A stretch of DNA of 8,560 bases from JBECKQ01 sp040235375 (GCA_040235375.1 JBECKQ010000123.1:1-8560); one strand, 5' to 3'; counted from the first letter of the stretch, positions 1 through 5,944 are shown. The notes: generated from the sequence alone by a model not told the origin. Numbers and translations: made by a program.

Positions 1-29
1 ACGGTGGAGCGCGAGGTCTCTTGTTAAGA

Positions 30-794
30 ATGGAACCAACGAACTCCTCACACCGAGACGACTCGACGGCGGCGCCTGACACGACGGAGCTGACGTGCCA
101 CCTCTGCGGCCTGACCGCTCGGGTGCCGACCAACTACGCGCGGCATCTGGGACGCCCAACGGTCTGCAAGGAATGCAGGGGGCGGGAACGCCAGCGCTGG
201 TACGAGCTGCGATGCGAGCAGCAATTCAGGAACGCGAACATCGACGATCGGCACAAGCACCTGGCGAGTTGGTCGGCGCTCGAGGCACCGGAGAGCTGGA
301 AGAATGCGGACCGTAGGCGGTACGCCGCCATGGTCGAGGTTGTCCAGGAACTACTTGAGGGAGAGGGTACGCTGGCGCTGATCGGCAACCGCGGGACGGG
401 CAAGACCCAGGTGGCGACCGTGGCCGTAATGGAAACCTGCCGGCGAGCGGAGCCGGCGTGCATCGTCACTGCTGTTCGGTTACTCGCGGACCTCAAGCGA
501 CGGTACGGCTCGGACGGCGACGGCGATGACGAATGGCTGAAGCACTGGGAACGGTTCAAGCTGCTGGTAATCGACGAATGCCAGCGGATGCCGGGGGCCG
601 ATCACAGCTACAGCATGGTCGAGGAATTGATTGACGCGCGGTATCGGGCGCAGCTGCAAACCATCCTGATCGCCAACGCGACAGAAGCCGGCTTCGCCGA
701 CCTCATGGGACCGGCCACGATCGACCGCATGTCCGAAGGACAGGGCGGCCTATTCGAATGTTGCTGGCCATCTCTCCGGAGGACTGCACAGTAA
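30..794 (+). CDS. DnaC/IstB-like helicase-loader ATPase with N-terminal zinc finger
   Basis: This is an AAA+ ATPase of the DnaC/IstB type, which in phages and mobile elements loads the replicative helicase on DNA or assists a transposase. From the ATG the protein is 254 aa. Two Cys pairs (C23/C26 and C46/C49) form a probable zinc ribbon. Walker A GNRGTGKT lies at 119-126 and Walker B LLVIDE at 178-183. A sensor-1-like IANAT (215-219) follows, and the C-terminal block IDRMSEG...ECCWPSLR (231-250) matches the usual tail of DnaC-like loaders. An in-frame TTG lies 9 nt upstream at 21 but sits only 4 nt from the GAGG at 13-16, so I prefer the ATG. The neighbouring tRNA fragment supports a mobile-element origin. 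No transposase is visible, so helicase loading is likelier than an IstB role. Confidence 0.85.
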   Translation: MEPTNSSHRDDSTAAPDTTELTCHLCGLTARVPTNYARHLGRPTVCKECRGRERQRWYELRCEQQFRNANIDDRHKHLASWSALEAPESWKNADRRRYAAMVEVVQELLEGEGTLALIGNRGTGKTQVATVAVMETCRRAEPACIVTAVRLLADLKRRYGSDGDGDDEWLKHWERFKLLVIDECQRMPGADHSYSMVEELIDARYRAQLQTILIANATEAGFADLMGPATIDRMSEGQGGLFECCWPSLRRTAQ

Positions 795-1045
795 CCGGGC
801 AACGACCGCTCGACTTGGCGGATCCCCGAGGCTGCCCGACGGGTCGCCCGGGTTTCTGCTTCGACGTGATCCGATCCGACGACGAACAGGTCGAGCGCCG
901 GGAACCGGGGCGGTGGGTGACGGGCAACCGAGCGAGCTACGCCGGCATGTCGCGTCGGAAGCTGGAGGCGATGAACGTCGTCGGCCTGTATGAGCTGTTG
1001 AGCGGGAAGACACCGCATTCCGCGCCCGCGACAGCAAGCCGGTAA
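758..1045 (+). CDS. small hypothetical protein, element-borne
   Basis: This 95-codon ORF overlaps the end of the ATPase gene by 37 nt in another frame. Third codon positions are mostly G or C, as in the neighbouring genes, which supports real coding after the overlap. The product is hydrophilic, with Arg- and Asp-rich stretches, no membrane segment and no motif I recognise. There is no clear Shine-Dalgarno before the ATG. A later GTG start at 866 is possible and would remove the overlap. The stop codon lies inside a 16-bp perfect palindrome. Order and strand suggest co-transcription with the ATPase. The function is unknown, and the ORF could be spurious. Confidence 0.45.
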   Translation: MLLAISPEDCTVTGQRPLDLADPRGCPTGRPGFCFDVIRSDDEQVERREPGRWVTGNRASYAGMSRRKLEAMNVVGLYELLSGKTPHSAPATASR

Positions 1046-1053
1046 TTACCGGC
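1038..1053. repeat. 16-bp perfect palindrome
   Basis: GCCGGTAATTACCGGC reads identically on both strands and contains the TAA stop of the preceding ORF. It could be a binding site for a dimeric protein or part of the element's end structure. No protein is assigned to it. Confidence 0.6.
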
Positions 1054-1067
1054 GAACCTCTGACCGT

Positions 1068-1099
1068 ACCGCGTTTATATACGCGCAGCCGCGGTTTTT
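1068..1099 (+). terminator. possible intrinsic terminator at the end of the element operon
   Basis: ACCGCG (1068-1073) can pair with CGCGGT (1090-1095), followed by a T run to 1099. A competing hairpin, CGCGT/ACGCG (1070-1074 with 1081-1085), lies inside. It comes 23 nt after the last ORF, so it could end that transcript. The stem is short and the loop is 16 nt, so the call is tentative. Confidence 0.35.
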
Positions 1100-1108
1100 C
1101 GCAGTGAC

Positions 1109-1137
1109 TTGCAATGACACTTTTTTCGAGGTATAGT
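1109..1137 (+). promoter_or_regulatory. sigma70-type promoter facing out of the element
   Basis: A -35 box TTGCAA (1109-1114) and a -10 box TATAGT (1132-1137) are separated by exactly 17 nt; they match 4/6 and 5/6 of consensus. Transcription would begin near 1144 and run through the tRNA fragment to the terminator at 1279-1312. No ORF follows on that strand before the terminator. In a circularised element it would instead read across the joined ends into the left part of the element. Confidence 0.5.
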
Positions 1138-1197
1138 GTAAGAAGACCCTATGAAATAAGGGGATTTCGAGTGATTCGGTTGCGGGCCTGGGCGTGC

Positions 1198-1239
1198 TTG
1201 CCAACGTGAATGTCGTGGGTTCAAGTCCCATCACCCGCT
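1198..1239 (+). other. attachment-site remnant: 3' half of tRNA-Gly(GCC)
   Basis: Read as a class I tRNA, the parts fit in order: anticodon loop TTGCCAA (1198-1204, U33 and anticodon GCC), 3' anticodon strand CGTGA (1205-1209), five-base variable loop ending in C (1210-1214), T-arm GTGGG-TTCAAGT-CCCAT (1215-1231), acceptor strand CACCCGC (1232-1238) and discriminator T (1239). U73 is the usual bacterial glycine discriminator. The expected 5' half is absent: the bases before the loop (CGTGC) do not pair with CGTGA, and no GCGGGTG acceptor strand or D-arm lies at the right distance. No CCA is encoded. This is therefore not a functional tRNA but most likely an attR-type site with the crossover at or upstream of the anticodon loop. 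Confidence 0.8.
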
Positions 1240-1278
1240 TTTTGACCTGAGCGGTCAGCGGCTCACAGCCCCCGTCAG

Positions 1279-1312
1279 CGGCGGCACTTACACAAGTGGC
1301 CGCCGTTTCTTT
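1279..1312 (+). terminator. intrinsic terminator downstream of the tRNA fragment
   Basis: CGGCGGCAC (1279-1287) and GTGGCCGCCG (1296-1305) form a nine-pair GC-rich stem with one bulged G and an 8-nt loop. TTTCTTT (1306-1312) follows. It probably terminated the original tRNA-Gly gene before integration and now lies on the host side of the junction. Confidence 0.75.
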
Positions 1313-1638
1313 GCGCGCGGCCGGTGCGTCCGCAGTTGACCTCGGCGTACAGCATTTGCCTGAATCTGGTACAAGCGTCGCGAAATGCGGACAGCCGAAT
1401 TACCGGGATCAGAATTGCCTGGCGGCATAAGGGACGATGAGAATTTGAACCGAGTTGCGAGTGACGCCAGGCCGTCGGGATCGATTTGGTTCGGCGGGCG
1501 CGCTACACCGGATCAAGTGATTCGTCGACGCCCGAACAGAACATTGGCGTCAGTAGTCGGCATTAGCAAGCCATGGTAAGCGGACGTGTGCCCCCATCAG
1601 TTCGGGCGCCTGCTCGGGGGGTTCCGGCTATTACGCCA
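1313..1638. other. gene-poor spacer on the host side of the junction
   Basis: I see no convincing gene, RNA or repeat in these 326 bases. A 64-codon plus-strand ORF at 1385-1579 has about half A/T in third positions, unlike the real genes nearby, and no recognisable motif. Composition is somewhat less GC-rich than the flanking genes. Confidence 0.5.
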
Positions 1639-1845
1639 TCAATTCGGCCGCTTGCTGCCGTTATGAGGTTCGAAGATGAAGATGACTTCGCCGTCTGGGG
1701 CGAAGACGCGCACGGCGTCGCCTGTCTGACAGCGACCGCGAATTTCCGTGGCCTTGGAGAGGGCCTGCTCCTTCGTGTCGAAGCGCAGATACTCGGCGCC
1801 GCCGGAGCCGTAGATCCAGACGACCCCGTAGATAGCGTTGGCCAT
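1639..1845 (-). CDS. small DUF2188-like protein
   Basis: This is a 68-aa protein starting MANAIYGVVW. A good ribosome-binding site (GGGAGGA, about 6 nt before the ATG) fixes this start and excludes longer in-frame starts further upstream. The order of a short beta-like start, a helix rich in Thr/Lys/Glu (FDTKEQALSKATEIR, 22-36), then VRVFAPDGEVIFIFEP (45-60) resembles DUF2188-type proteins: small domains with a helical middle and an 'FxxDG' beta-hairpin, whose function is not known. It has no signal peptide or membrane segment. It stands alone on the minus strand, divergent from the radical SAM gene. A strong hairpin in its leader may affect expression. The family assignment is by resemblance only. 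Confidence 0.75.
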   Translation of the reverse strand: MANAIYGVVWIYGSGGAEYLRFDTKEQALSKATEIRGRCQTGDAVRVFAPDGEVIFIFEPHNGSKRPN

Positions 1846-1880
1846 GCACGGTTCCTCCCGCCTGGGGCGAGTCGGAAGAA

Positions 1881-1925
1881 AAGTACCGGCACCCGGGGGG
1901 TGGTCGGGCTCTGCCCGGGTGCCGG
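1881..1925 (-). promoter_or_regulatory. leader hairpin with T-rich tail upstream of the small DUF2188-like gene
   Basis: CCGGCACCCGGG (1886-1897) and CCCGGGTGCCGG (1914-1925) are perfect 12-bp inverted arms around a 16-nt loop. On the minus strand the hairpin is followed by TACTTTTCTT, so it looks like an intrinsic terminator ending about 40 nt before the small gene's ATG. No minus-strand gene lies upstream, so it may be an attenuator. An inner CGGGC-TCT-GCCCG stem could form instead. It could also just be an interspersed palindromic repeat. Confidence 0.5.
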
Positions 1926-2023
1926 CCGAACGCCCACTCGAAGATCCTGGCCGCCAGCCGCAGTGCCCTCCTACTGCGGCGGCGGGCCGATTTTGTGGCC
2001 TCGGCCTCTCCGACCGCGCACCG

Positions 2024-2042
2024 GGGCACGCGTTCGGTGCCC
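2024..2042. repeat. small inverted repeat
   Basis: GGGCAC (2024-2029) and GTGCCC (2037-2042) flank a 7-nt loop in the leader region of the radical SAM gene. There is no T run on either side, so it is not a terminator. Its role is unknown. Confidence 0.4.
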
Positions 2043-2135
2043 TCAATCGTAGGTACACCCGCGCGACAGATATCTTCCCGGATTTTTTCTCACAAAAATA
2101 GCTGCCGATCCAAGCCGCCGTTAAGCTCGATCGCC

Positions 2136-3128
2136 ATGTCCGATAAGAAGAACGCCGCTGATTTCCAGGTCGACCGACCCGTACCTGCCTATCTTGACGC
2201 CCAAGTCCGGCAGTCCCTGCCCGATCGCATCCGCCGGGCCCATGAAGACCTGCTATCGTGCCGTGCCTGCCCGCGGAATTGTGGGGTTAACCGGATGGCG
2301 GAGGAGACCGGCGTGTGCGCAACGGGCCGGCTCGCTCGCGTCGCCTCCGCCGGCCCGCATCTTGGCGAGGAGGCGTGCCTGAGCGGCCGGCACGGCTCCG
2401 GTACGATCTTCTTCGCCCTCTGCAATCTTCACTGTGTATTCTGCCAGAACTGGGACATCTCGCAGCAGCCGAACGGCCGTCCGACGGAGGCCGGTCGCAT
2501 CGCGGAGCTGATGCTCTCGCTGCAGGCTTACGGCTGCCACAACGTCAACCTCGTTACGCCGGAGCACGTCGTGCCGCAGATGGTCGAGGCTTTGGCGATT
2601 GCCATCGACGGCGGGTTGCGGGTTCCAGTCGTTTATAACACGAGCGCGTACGACAACGTCGCGTCGCTGCGGCTACTCGAAGGCATGGTGGATATTTTCA
2701 TGCCGGACTTCAAGTTCTGGTCGGCTGACGCCGCTGACCGCCTATCGAAAGCCCGCGACTACCCCGACCGGGCTCGCAACGCCATCCGCGAAATGCACCG
2801 GCAGGTCGGCGAGCTCCGGTTCGATCCGCAGGGCCTGGCGTGTCGCGGCGTCCTGGTGCGCCATCTGGTCATGCCCGGGCAGATCGACCAGTCGCGGGCG
2901 ATCTTTCGATGGCTCGCCAACGAGCTCTCGGCGGACACATACGTGAACATCATGGCCCAGTATCGGCCCGCCTATCGCGTCGGCGCGATCGCCGATGAGG
3001 GGCCGGAGGCCCGCGTCGCGGCGTACGACGAGGTCAACCGCCCGCCGACTCGTGAGGAGATCGTTGCGACGTACGAGGCGGCACGTGCGGCTGGTCTGTG
3101 GCGGTTCGACGAACGCACGCCCATCTGA
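2136..3128 (+). CDS. radical SAM Fe-S protein, PflX family
   Basis: The 330-aa product is a radical SAM enzyme resembling the PflX/pyruvate formate-lyase-activating-like group (COG1313 type), whose substrate is not established. The SAM-cluster motif CX3CX2C is C96-C100-C103 within ALCNLHCVFCQNWDIS. An N-terminal Cys set (C42, C45, C49, C61) typical of this group precedes it. Other family blocks are NLVTPEHVVP (138-147), MPDFKF (189-194), VRHLVMPG (241-248) and NIMAQYRP (271-278). I chose the ATG at 2136 because the upstream in-frame extension (from 1995) is low-complexity, repeat-containing DNA. No clear Shine-Dalgarno is visible. A glycyl-radical enzyme partner is not in the window. It ends 30 nt from the convergent biotin ligase gene. 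Confidence 0.9.
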   Translation: MSDKKNAADFQVDRPVPAYLDAQVRQSLPDRIRRAHEDLLSCRACPRNCGVNRMAEETGVCATGRLARVASAGPHLGEEACLSGRHGSGTIFFALCNLHCVFCQNWDISQQPNGRPTEAGRIAELMLSLQAYGCHNVNLVTPEHVVPQMVEALAIAIDGGLRVPVVYNTSAYDNVASLRLLEGMVDIFMPDFKFWSADAADRLSKARDYPDRARNAIREMHRQVGELRFDPQGLACRGVLVRHLVMPGQIDQSRAIFRWLANELSADTYVNIMAQYRPAYRVGAIADEGPEARVAAYDEVNRPPTREEIVATYEAARAAGLWRFDERTPI

Positions 3129-3158
3129 CATCGCAGGCGATCCGGAACGGCTGTTGGG

Positions 3159-4019
3159 CTAGCCGGGCATCTGGGTTAGCGGGCCGTCGATGGGCATCAG
3201 GCTGCTGTTGCCGGCGGGGAACAGGCGGCGGCCGCCCTCGTCCAGTTGCACGACCAGAGCGGCGGTGGGGTCGATGTCGATCGTGTGGCCGCTGAAGACT
3301 TTTCCCGCGTGACTGATGCGGACGCGGCTTCCCAGGGGGGTGGCTCTCTCGATCCATGCACGGCACACGTCAGACGCCTGCCACGCCTGCGGATGAGCCA
3401 GCCAGCGGTCGAGTTGCACGAGCACGGCACGAAGGACGGCCTCGCGCTCGATGGGGTGTTTGCTTTCCAGATCGAGCGACGTGGCCCGGTCCCGCAGGTC
3501 CGGCGGAAAGTGGCCGCGATGTTGCAGGCAGTTGATGCCGATGCCAATTGCGAAACGCACGCCGCGAGCGGCCCCGGCCGCCGAGTCGATCAGTACGCCG
3601 GCCAGCTTTCGCCCGCTGGCGACCAGATCGTTTGGCCACAGAATTTCCGGCCGGACGCCAGTCGCTGAGTCAATGCCGTCTACGATGGCGACCGGCACGA
3701 GAAGCGACAGAAGATTCGGATCGATCGTGCGAGACTCGTCGAAGAGGAAGATCGTCGCCAGAATTCCCGCGCCGCGCGGGCAGTGCCAGCTTCGGCCCAG
3801 TCGACCGCGGCCGGCGGTCTGACGCTCGGCGGCGATGACGGCGCCGTCGTGCTGGGGCGACATGTACCGCTCGAGCGCATAGCGGTTGGTGCTGTCGATG
3901 TCGTCGAGAAGCTCGAGCGATCGACCGAGACGCGCGAGGCGCAGATAGGCGAGCACACGGTCGGCATTTAGCCGGCCGGCGATTGCTTCGGGACGCGGCT
4001 CGTCGCCGGATCGGTTCAT
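3159..4019 (-). CDS. birA: biotin-[acetyl-CoA carboxylase] ligase, monofunctional
   Basis: The enzyme makes biotinyl-AMP from biotin and ATP and transfers biotin to the carrier lysine of acetyl-CoA carboxylase (BCCP) in the cytoplasm. At 286 aa it begins directly with the ligase fold: DDIDSTN (39-45), the adenylate-binding loop GRGRLGR (70-76), WPND (128-131), KLAGVLID (138-145, with the conserved Lys) and AIGIGIN (157-163). A C-terminal SH3-like domain occupies about 225-275. There is no N-terminal winged helix, so unlike E. coli BirA it should not repress the biotin operon. The start is the first ATG; no strong ribosome-binding site is seen. It is divergent from the hydrolase gene across a 180-bp gap. 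No biotin biosynthesis genes are adjacent. Confidence 0.92.
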   Translation of the reverse strand: MNRSGDEPRPEAIAGRLNADRVLAYLRLARLGRSLELLDDIDSTNRYALERYMSPQHDGAVIAAERQTAGRGRLGRSWHCPRGAGILATIFLFDESRTIDPNLLSLLVPVAIVDGIDSATGVRPEILWPNDLVASGRKLAGVLIDSAAGAARGVRFAIGIGINCLQHRGHFPPDLRDRATSLDLESKHPIEREAVLRAVLVQLDRWLAHPQAWQASDVCRAWIERATPLGSRVRISHAGKVFSGHTIDIDPTAALVVQLDEGGRRLFPAGNSSLMPIDGPLTQMPG

Positions 4020-4199
4020 GCGGCGAGATTAGTGACGGGGTGGTGGGGCGGTCAAGTCGGCGTGCCGCCGGAGCGGGCCGCGCGAGACGCCGCCGATGTC
4101 GCGTACAGTCTTCCAGTGCAGTCGGCGGCCGGGCCTGATACACTGGCCGATCAACGATGCCGGCGTGCGTCCGGCCGGAGGTCTTCGCTCTTGTCATCC
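4020..4199. other. divergent intergenic region between ligase and hydrolase genes
   Basis: These 180 bases must hold the promoters of both divergent genes. The best -10-like match on the plus strand is TACACT (4139-4144), without a good -35 box. A GGAGG at 4177-4181 serves the hydrolase gene. I see no clear operator. Confidence 0.4.
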
Positions 4200-4961
4200 A
4201 TGACGACGTTCTCGGTTCAGTCCGGATCGAATGGCAACTGCATCTACGTGGAAGCCGGCGAGACGCGGCTGTTGTTCGACGCCGGCGTCAGCGGCAGGAC
4301 GCTCAAGGTCCGGATGGCCGAACACGGCCGCAGCCCGTACGACGCCGACGCTCTGATCATCTCGCACGATCACAGCGATCACGTCCGCTGCGCCGGCGTG
4401 TTCCAGCGGATGTTCAACCTGCCGATCTACATCACGCCAGCCACGCTATCGGCCGTCCGCGAGGACCTCGGCCGGCTGTTCGACTTGCGGTATTTCAATG
4501 CAGGGCAATCGCTCTGCATCGGCGACGTGATCGTCCACACCGTGTCGACGCCACACGACGCCGCGGATGGCGTGGTGTTCGTCGTCGAGTTCGACGGCAA
4601 GCGTTTGGGTATCTTCACCGACCTCGGGCACCCGTTCGCCGGATTGTGCGAGGCGCTCGAAGCGGTGGACGCGGCGTACCTGGAGAGCAATTACGACGTG
4701 GACATGCTCGAGTACGGCCCGTACCCGTACTTCCTGAAACAGCGGATTGCCGGCGCTGCCGGGCACGTGTCCAACGTGGAGTCCGCCGAGCTGGTCCGCG
4801 GGGCGGCGCACCGTCGGCACCAGTGGATCGCGCTATCTCATCTCAGCGAACAGAACAATCATCCCGACCTGGCTTTGGATACGCACCGTGCGGCGGTAGG
4901 TAACGACTTTCCCTACGACGTGTCCAGCCGGTTTGCCGTGTCTCCGATGCGCTCTGTGTGA
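4200..4961 (+). CDS. YycJ/WalJ-type metallo-beta-lactamase-fold hydrolase
   Basis: The 253-aa protein has the complete metal-binding set of the metallo-beta-lactamase fold: HDHSDH at 56-61 (H56, H58, D60, H61), H119 in TPHD, D141 in FTDLGH and a late His (H214). SGSNGN near the start, LESNYD (161-166) and GHVSN (188-192) are hallmarks of the YycJ/WalJ family. These are small soluble hydrolases, thought to be exonuclease-like and linked to DNA replication or repair in Firmicutes. The partner kinase and regulator genes of that context are absent here. An in-frame TTG at 4191 lies 9 nt after GGAGG (4177-4181), an ideal spacing, so the true start may be three codons earlier. The ATG is 18 nt from it. 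The stop faces the convergent small gene across a hairpin. Confidence 0.9.
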   Translation: MTTFSVQSGSNGNCIYVEAGETRLLFDAGVSGRTLKVRMAEHGRSPYDADALIISHDHSDHVRCAGVFQRMFNLPIYITPATLSAVREDLGRLFDLRYFNAGQSLCIGDVIVHTVSTPHDAADGVVFVVEFDGKRLGIFTDLGHPFAGLCEALEAVDAAYLESNYDVDMLEYGPYPYFLKQRIAGAAGHVSNVESAELVRGAAHRRHQWIALSHLSEQNNHPDLALDTHRAAVGNDFPYDVSSRFAVSPMRSV

Positions 4962-4968
4962 TGGTGTC

Positions 4969-4992
4969 GCCGGCACGCGGTCGGTGGCCGGC
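4969..4992. terminator. hairpin between convergent genes
   Basis: GCCGGCAC (4969-4976) pairs with GTGGCCGGC (4984-4992), leaving one bulged G and a 7-nt loop. It fills the 32-bp gap between the hydrolase stop and the stop of the minus-strand small gene. The position suggests a bidirectional terminator, but there is no T run on either strand. Confidence 0.4.
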
Positions 4993-4993
4993 A

Positions 4994-5290
4994 TCAGTAC
5001 CGCGGCTCGTCGTCGTCTTCCTCGTCGTCGCAGCCCTTCTTCCAACTGTCGGCGTCTTCGGCGTCGTCGATTTCCTTCTCCATGTGGCGGAGCATCTTTT
5101 CCTGGATCGGCGCGATCCGCTGGTACATCTCGATGGTGCGCTGATATGCCTGGACCATCGTGTCGATCTTGACGAGCTGCCACTTCGTCAGGCACTCCGG
5201 CTCCTTGATGTTGGTGAACGGATTGCACCTCAGGCGGACGTTGCCGAATGCGTCGTTCTCGCAGAATTCGCAGTCTTTGCACTGGATCAT
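4994..5290 (-). CDS. small Cys-rich acidic protein, planctomycete-type hypothetical
   Basis: The 98-aa product starts MIQCKDCEFC. Five Cys near the N-terminus (C4, C7, C10, C22, C33) suggest a zinc- or iron-binding knuckle. A predicted helical middle follows (QLVKIDTMVQAYQRTIEMYQ, 38-57, onward to about 76, possibly coiled coil). The C-terminus is strongly acidic (EIDDAEDADSW, DDEEDDDEP). GGGAG about 8 nt before the ATG supports this start; the in-frame ORF continues to 5437 but has no better start. A -10-like TAGAAT on the minus strand lies at 5332-5337. I recall similar small proteins in planctomycetes without known function. It has no signal peptide, so it is likely cytoplasmic. It could bind metal or nucleic acid, but nothing in the context shows which. 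Confidence 0.82.
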   Translation of the reverse strand: MIQCKDCEFCENDAFGNVRLRCNPFTNIKEPECLTKWQLVKIDTMVQAYQRTIEMYQRIAPIQEKMLRHMEKEIDDAEDADSWKKGCDDEEDDDEPRY

Positions 5291-5418
5291 GGTCGGTCTC
5301 CCGCTTACGCAGCGCTTGGCCCTCACGAGGGATTCTACGCCGACCGGTCCCGGCAGGGCCAGCAGGCCGGTGCGGACCGGTGCAAAGGCTGCTGACGGAG
5401 CCCTCCAGGCCTTGCAAT

Positions 5419-5444
5419 TTGCATATTGAATCTTCAATCTGCAA
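5419..5444. repeat. AT-rich imperfect inverted repeat
   Basis: TTGCATATTGAA (5419-5430) and TTCAATCTGCAA (5433-5444) are 12-bp arms with one mismatch and a 2-nt centre. It is AT-rich in a GC-rich setting, which suggests an interspersed repeat or a cruciform-forming element. Confidence 0.55.
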
Positions 5445-5493
5445 GAGCGGGCCCACCCGCCTGACGGGGCCGACGATGCGCCGCCCCTCTCGT

Positions 5494-5577
5494 CTACGGC
5501 GGCACCAGCTCGTACAAGCGCAGCGGCGTGTCGGTTTTGTCATGGGCGGATTGGGCGTAGAGGCCGAACGCTTCTCA
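5494..5577 (-). pseudogene. possible decayed C-terminal coding remnant
   Basis: On the minus strand this frame reads EAFGLYAQSAHDK then TDTPLRLYELVPP and a stop. The composition is protein-like, unlike the Arg-rich readings of the other frames. It is closed upstream by a TGA (5575-5577) directly before the Glu codon. The adjacent frame upstream reads VAFTDRKREK, which could be a continuation after a frameshift. I do not recognise the family. It may equally be chance. Confidence 0.3.
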
Positions 5578-5614
5578 CGTTTCCGATCCGTGAACGCCAC
5601 CGGCCTTGCCCGCG

Positions 5615-5643
5615 TTGTTCGCTGCCGCAGTCGTGCGTATACT
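5615..5643 (+). promoter_or_regulatory. possible sigma70-type promoter upstream of uvrB
   Basis: TTGTTC (5615-5620) and TATACT (5638-5643) are 17 nt apart. The -10 box matches 5/6 of consensus, the -35 only 3/6. Transcription would start near 5650 and reach uvrB after a leader of about 370 nt that contains several hairpins. Confidence 0.35.
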
Positions 5644-5714
5644 CGGTTGTTCCGGCTTCCGCCCACCGAGGGCGGGCAGCGGAGAAGATGGAAAGAGTGG
5701 AGCGTGCGGTCAAG

Positions 5715-5730
5715 AGGGACTGAAGTCCCT
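5715..5730. repeat. perfect inverted repeat, AGGGACT-GA-AGTCCCT
   Basis: The 7-bp arms flank a 2-nt centre. The surrounding GGACTGAAGTCCCTGGCTAC motif is of a kind I associate with palindromes scattered through planctomycete-like genomes. A second small stem, CGCCC-TCC-GGGCG, follows at 5744-5756. Confidence 0.55.
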
Positions 5731-5883
5731 GGCTACATTCGTGCGCCCTCCGGGCGGAGCGCGACGGCAGAGGGGCTGTGGGGCTTGCGTTGTCGTATCG
5801 AACGGGAGCGATGCGTGTACGACTACACGATCGTCCGGAGCCGAGGCCTGGATGAAGGCCCTCACAGCACAAACCCTCCCCGG

Positions 5884-5904
5884 CCCCTCCCTGGAAGGGA
5901 GGGG
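5884..5904. repeat. purine/pyrimidine inverted repeat, CCCCTCCC-TGGAA-GGGAGGGG
   Basis: Eight-bp arms flank a 5-nt loop. One strand of each arm is all pyrimidine and the other all purine, so the site could form a hairpin or triplex. No T run follows. It resembles common intergenic repeats rather than a terminator. Confidence 0.55.
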
Positions 5905-5944
5905 GGTAGGTGGCTCCGCCCGCTGAACATCGAATACGAGAATC

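Larger units (their letters stand above)
1..1239. mobile_element. right-hand end of a tRNA-Gly-integrated element (partial)
   Basis: The stretch holds a DnaC/IstB-like replication ATPase typical of phages and plasmids, a small overlapping ORF, two palindromic signals, an outward promoter, and then an isolated 3' half of a tRNA-Gly(GCC). An element that recombines into the 3' part of a tRNA restores a whole tRNA at one border and leaves a 3' fragment at the other. The fragment lies in the same orientation, so the intact tRNA and probably the integrase should lie to the left, outside the window. No integrase is visible here, so whether this is a prophage, an integrative plasmid or a conjugative element cannot be decided. 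Confidence 0.6.

Noticed and set aside
1046..1234. Minus-strand ORF beginning MMGLEPTTFTLAS
   Set aside because: This phrase is the reverse-strand reading of a tRNA 3' half and is a well-known false protein near attachment sites. The rest is low-complexity and has no ribosome-binding site.
1144..1239. Complete tRNA or tmRNA downstream of the promoter
   Set aside because: No D-arm, 5' acceptor strand or pairing anticodon stem can be found; a shortened five-base GCGGG/CCCGC pairing is not enough for a tRNA.
1385..1579. 64-codon plus-strand ORF
   Set aside because: Third positions are only about half G/C, there is no ribosome-binding site and no motif.
3129..3158. Terminator between radical SAM and biotin ligase genes
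   Set aside because: Only a weak GGCT/AGCC pairing without a T run is seen around the 30-nt gap.
4833..5666. Long minus-strand Arg-rich ORF
   Set aside because: It overlaps the hydrolase end and runs out of frame across the whole Cys-rich small gene; composition is that of a shadow frame.
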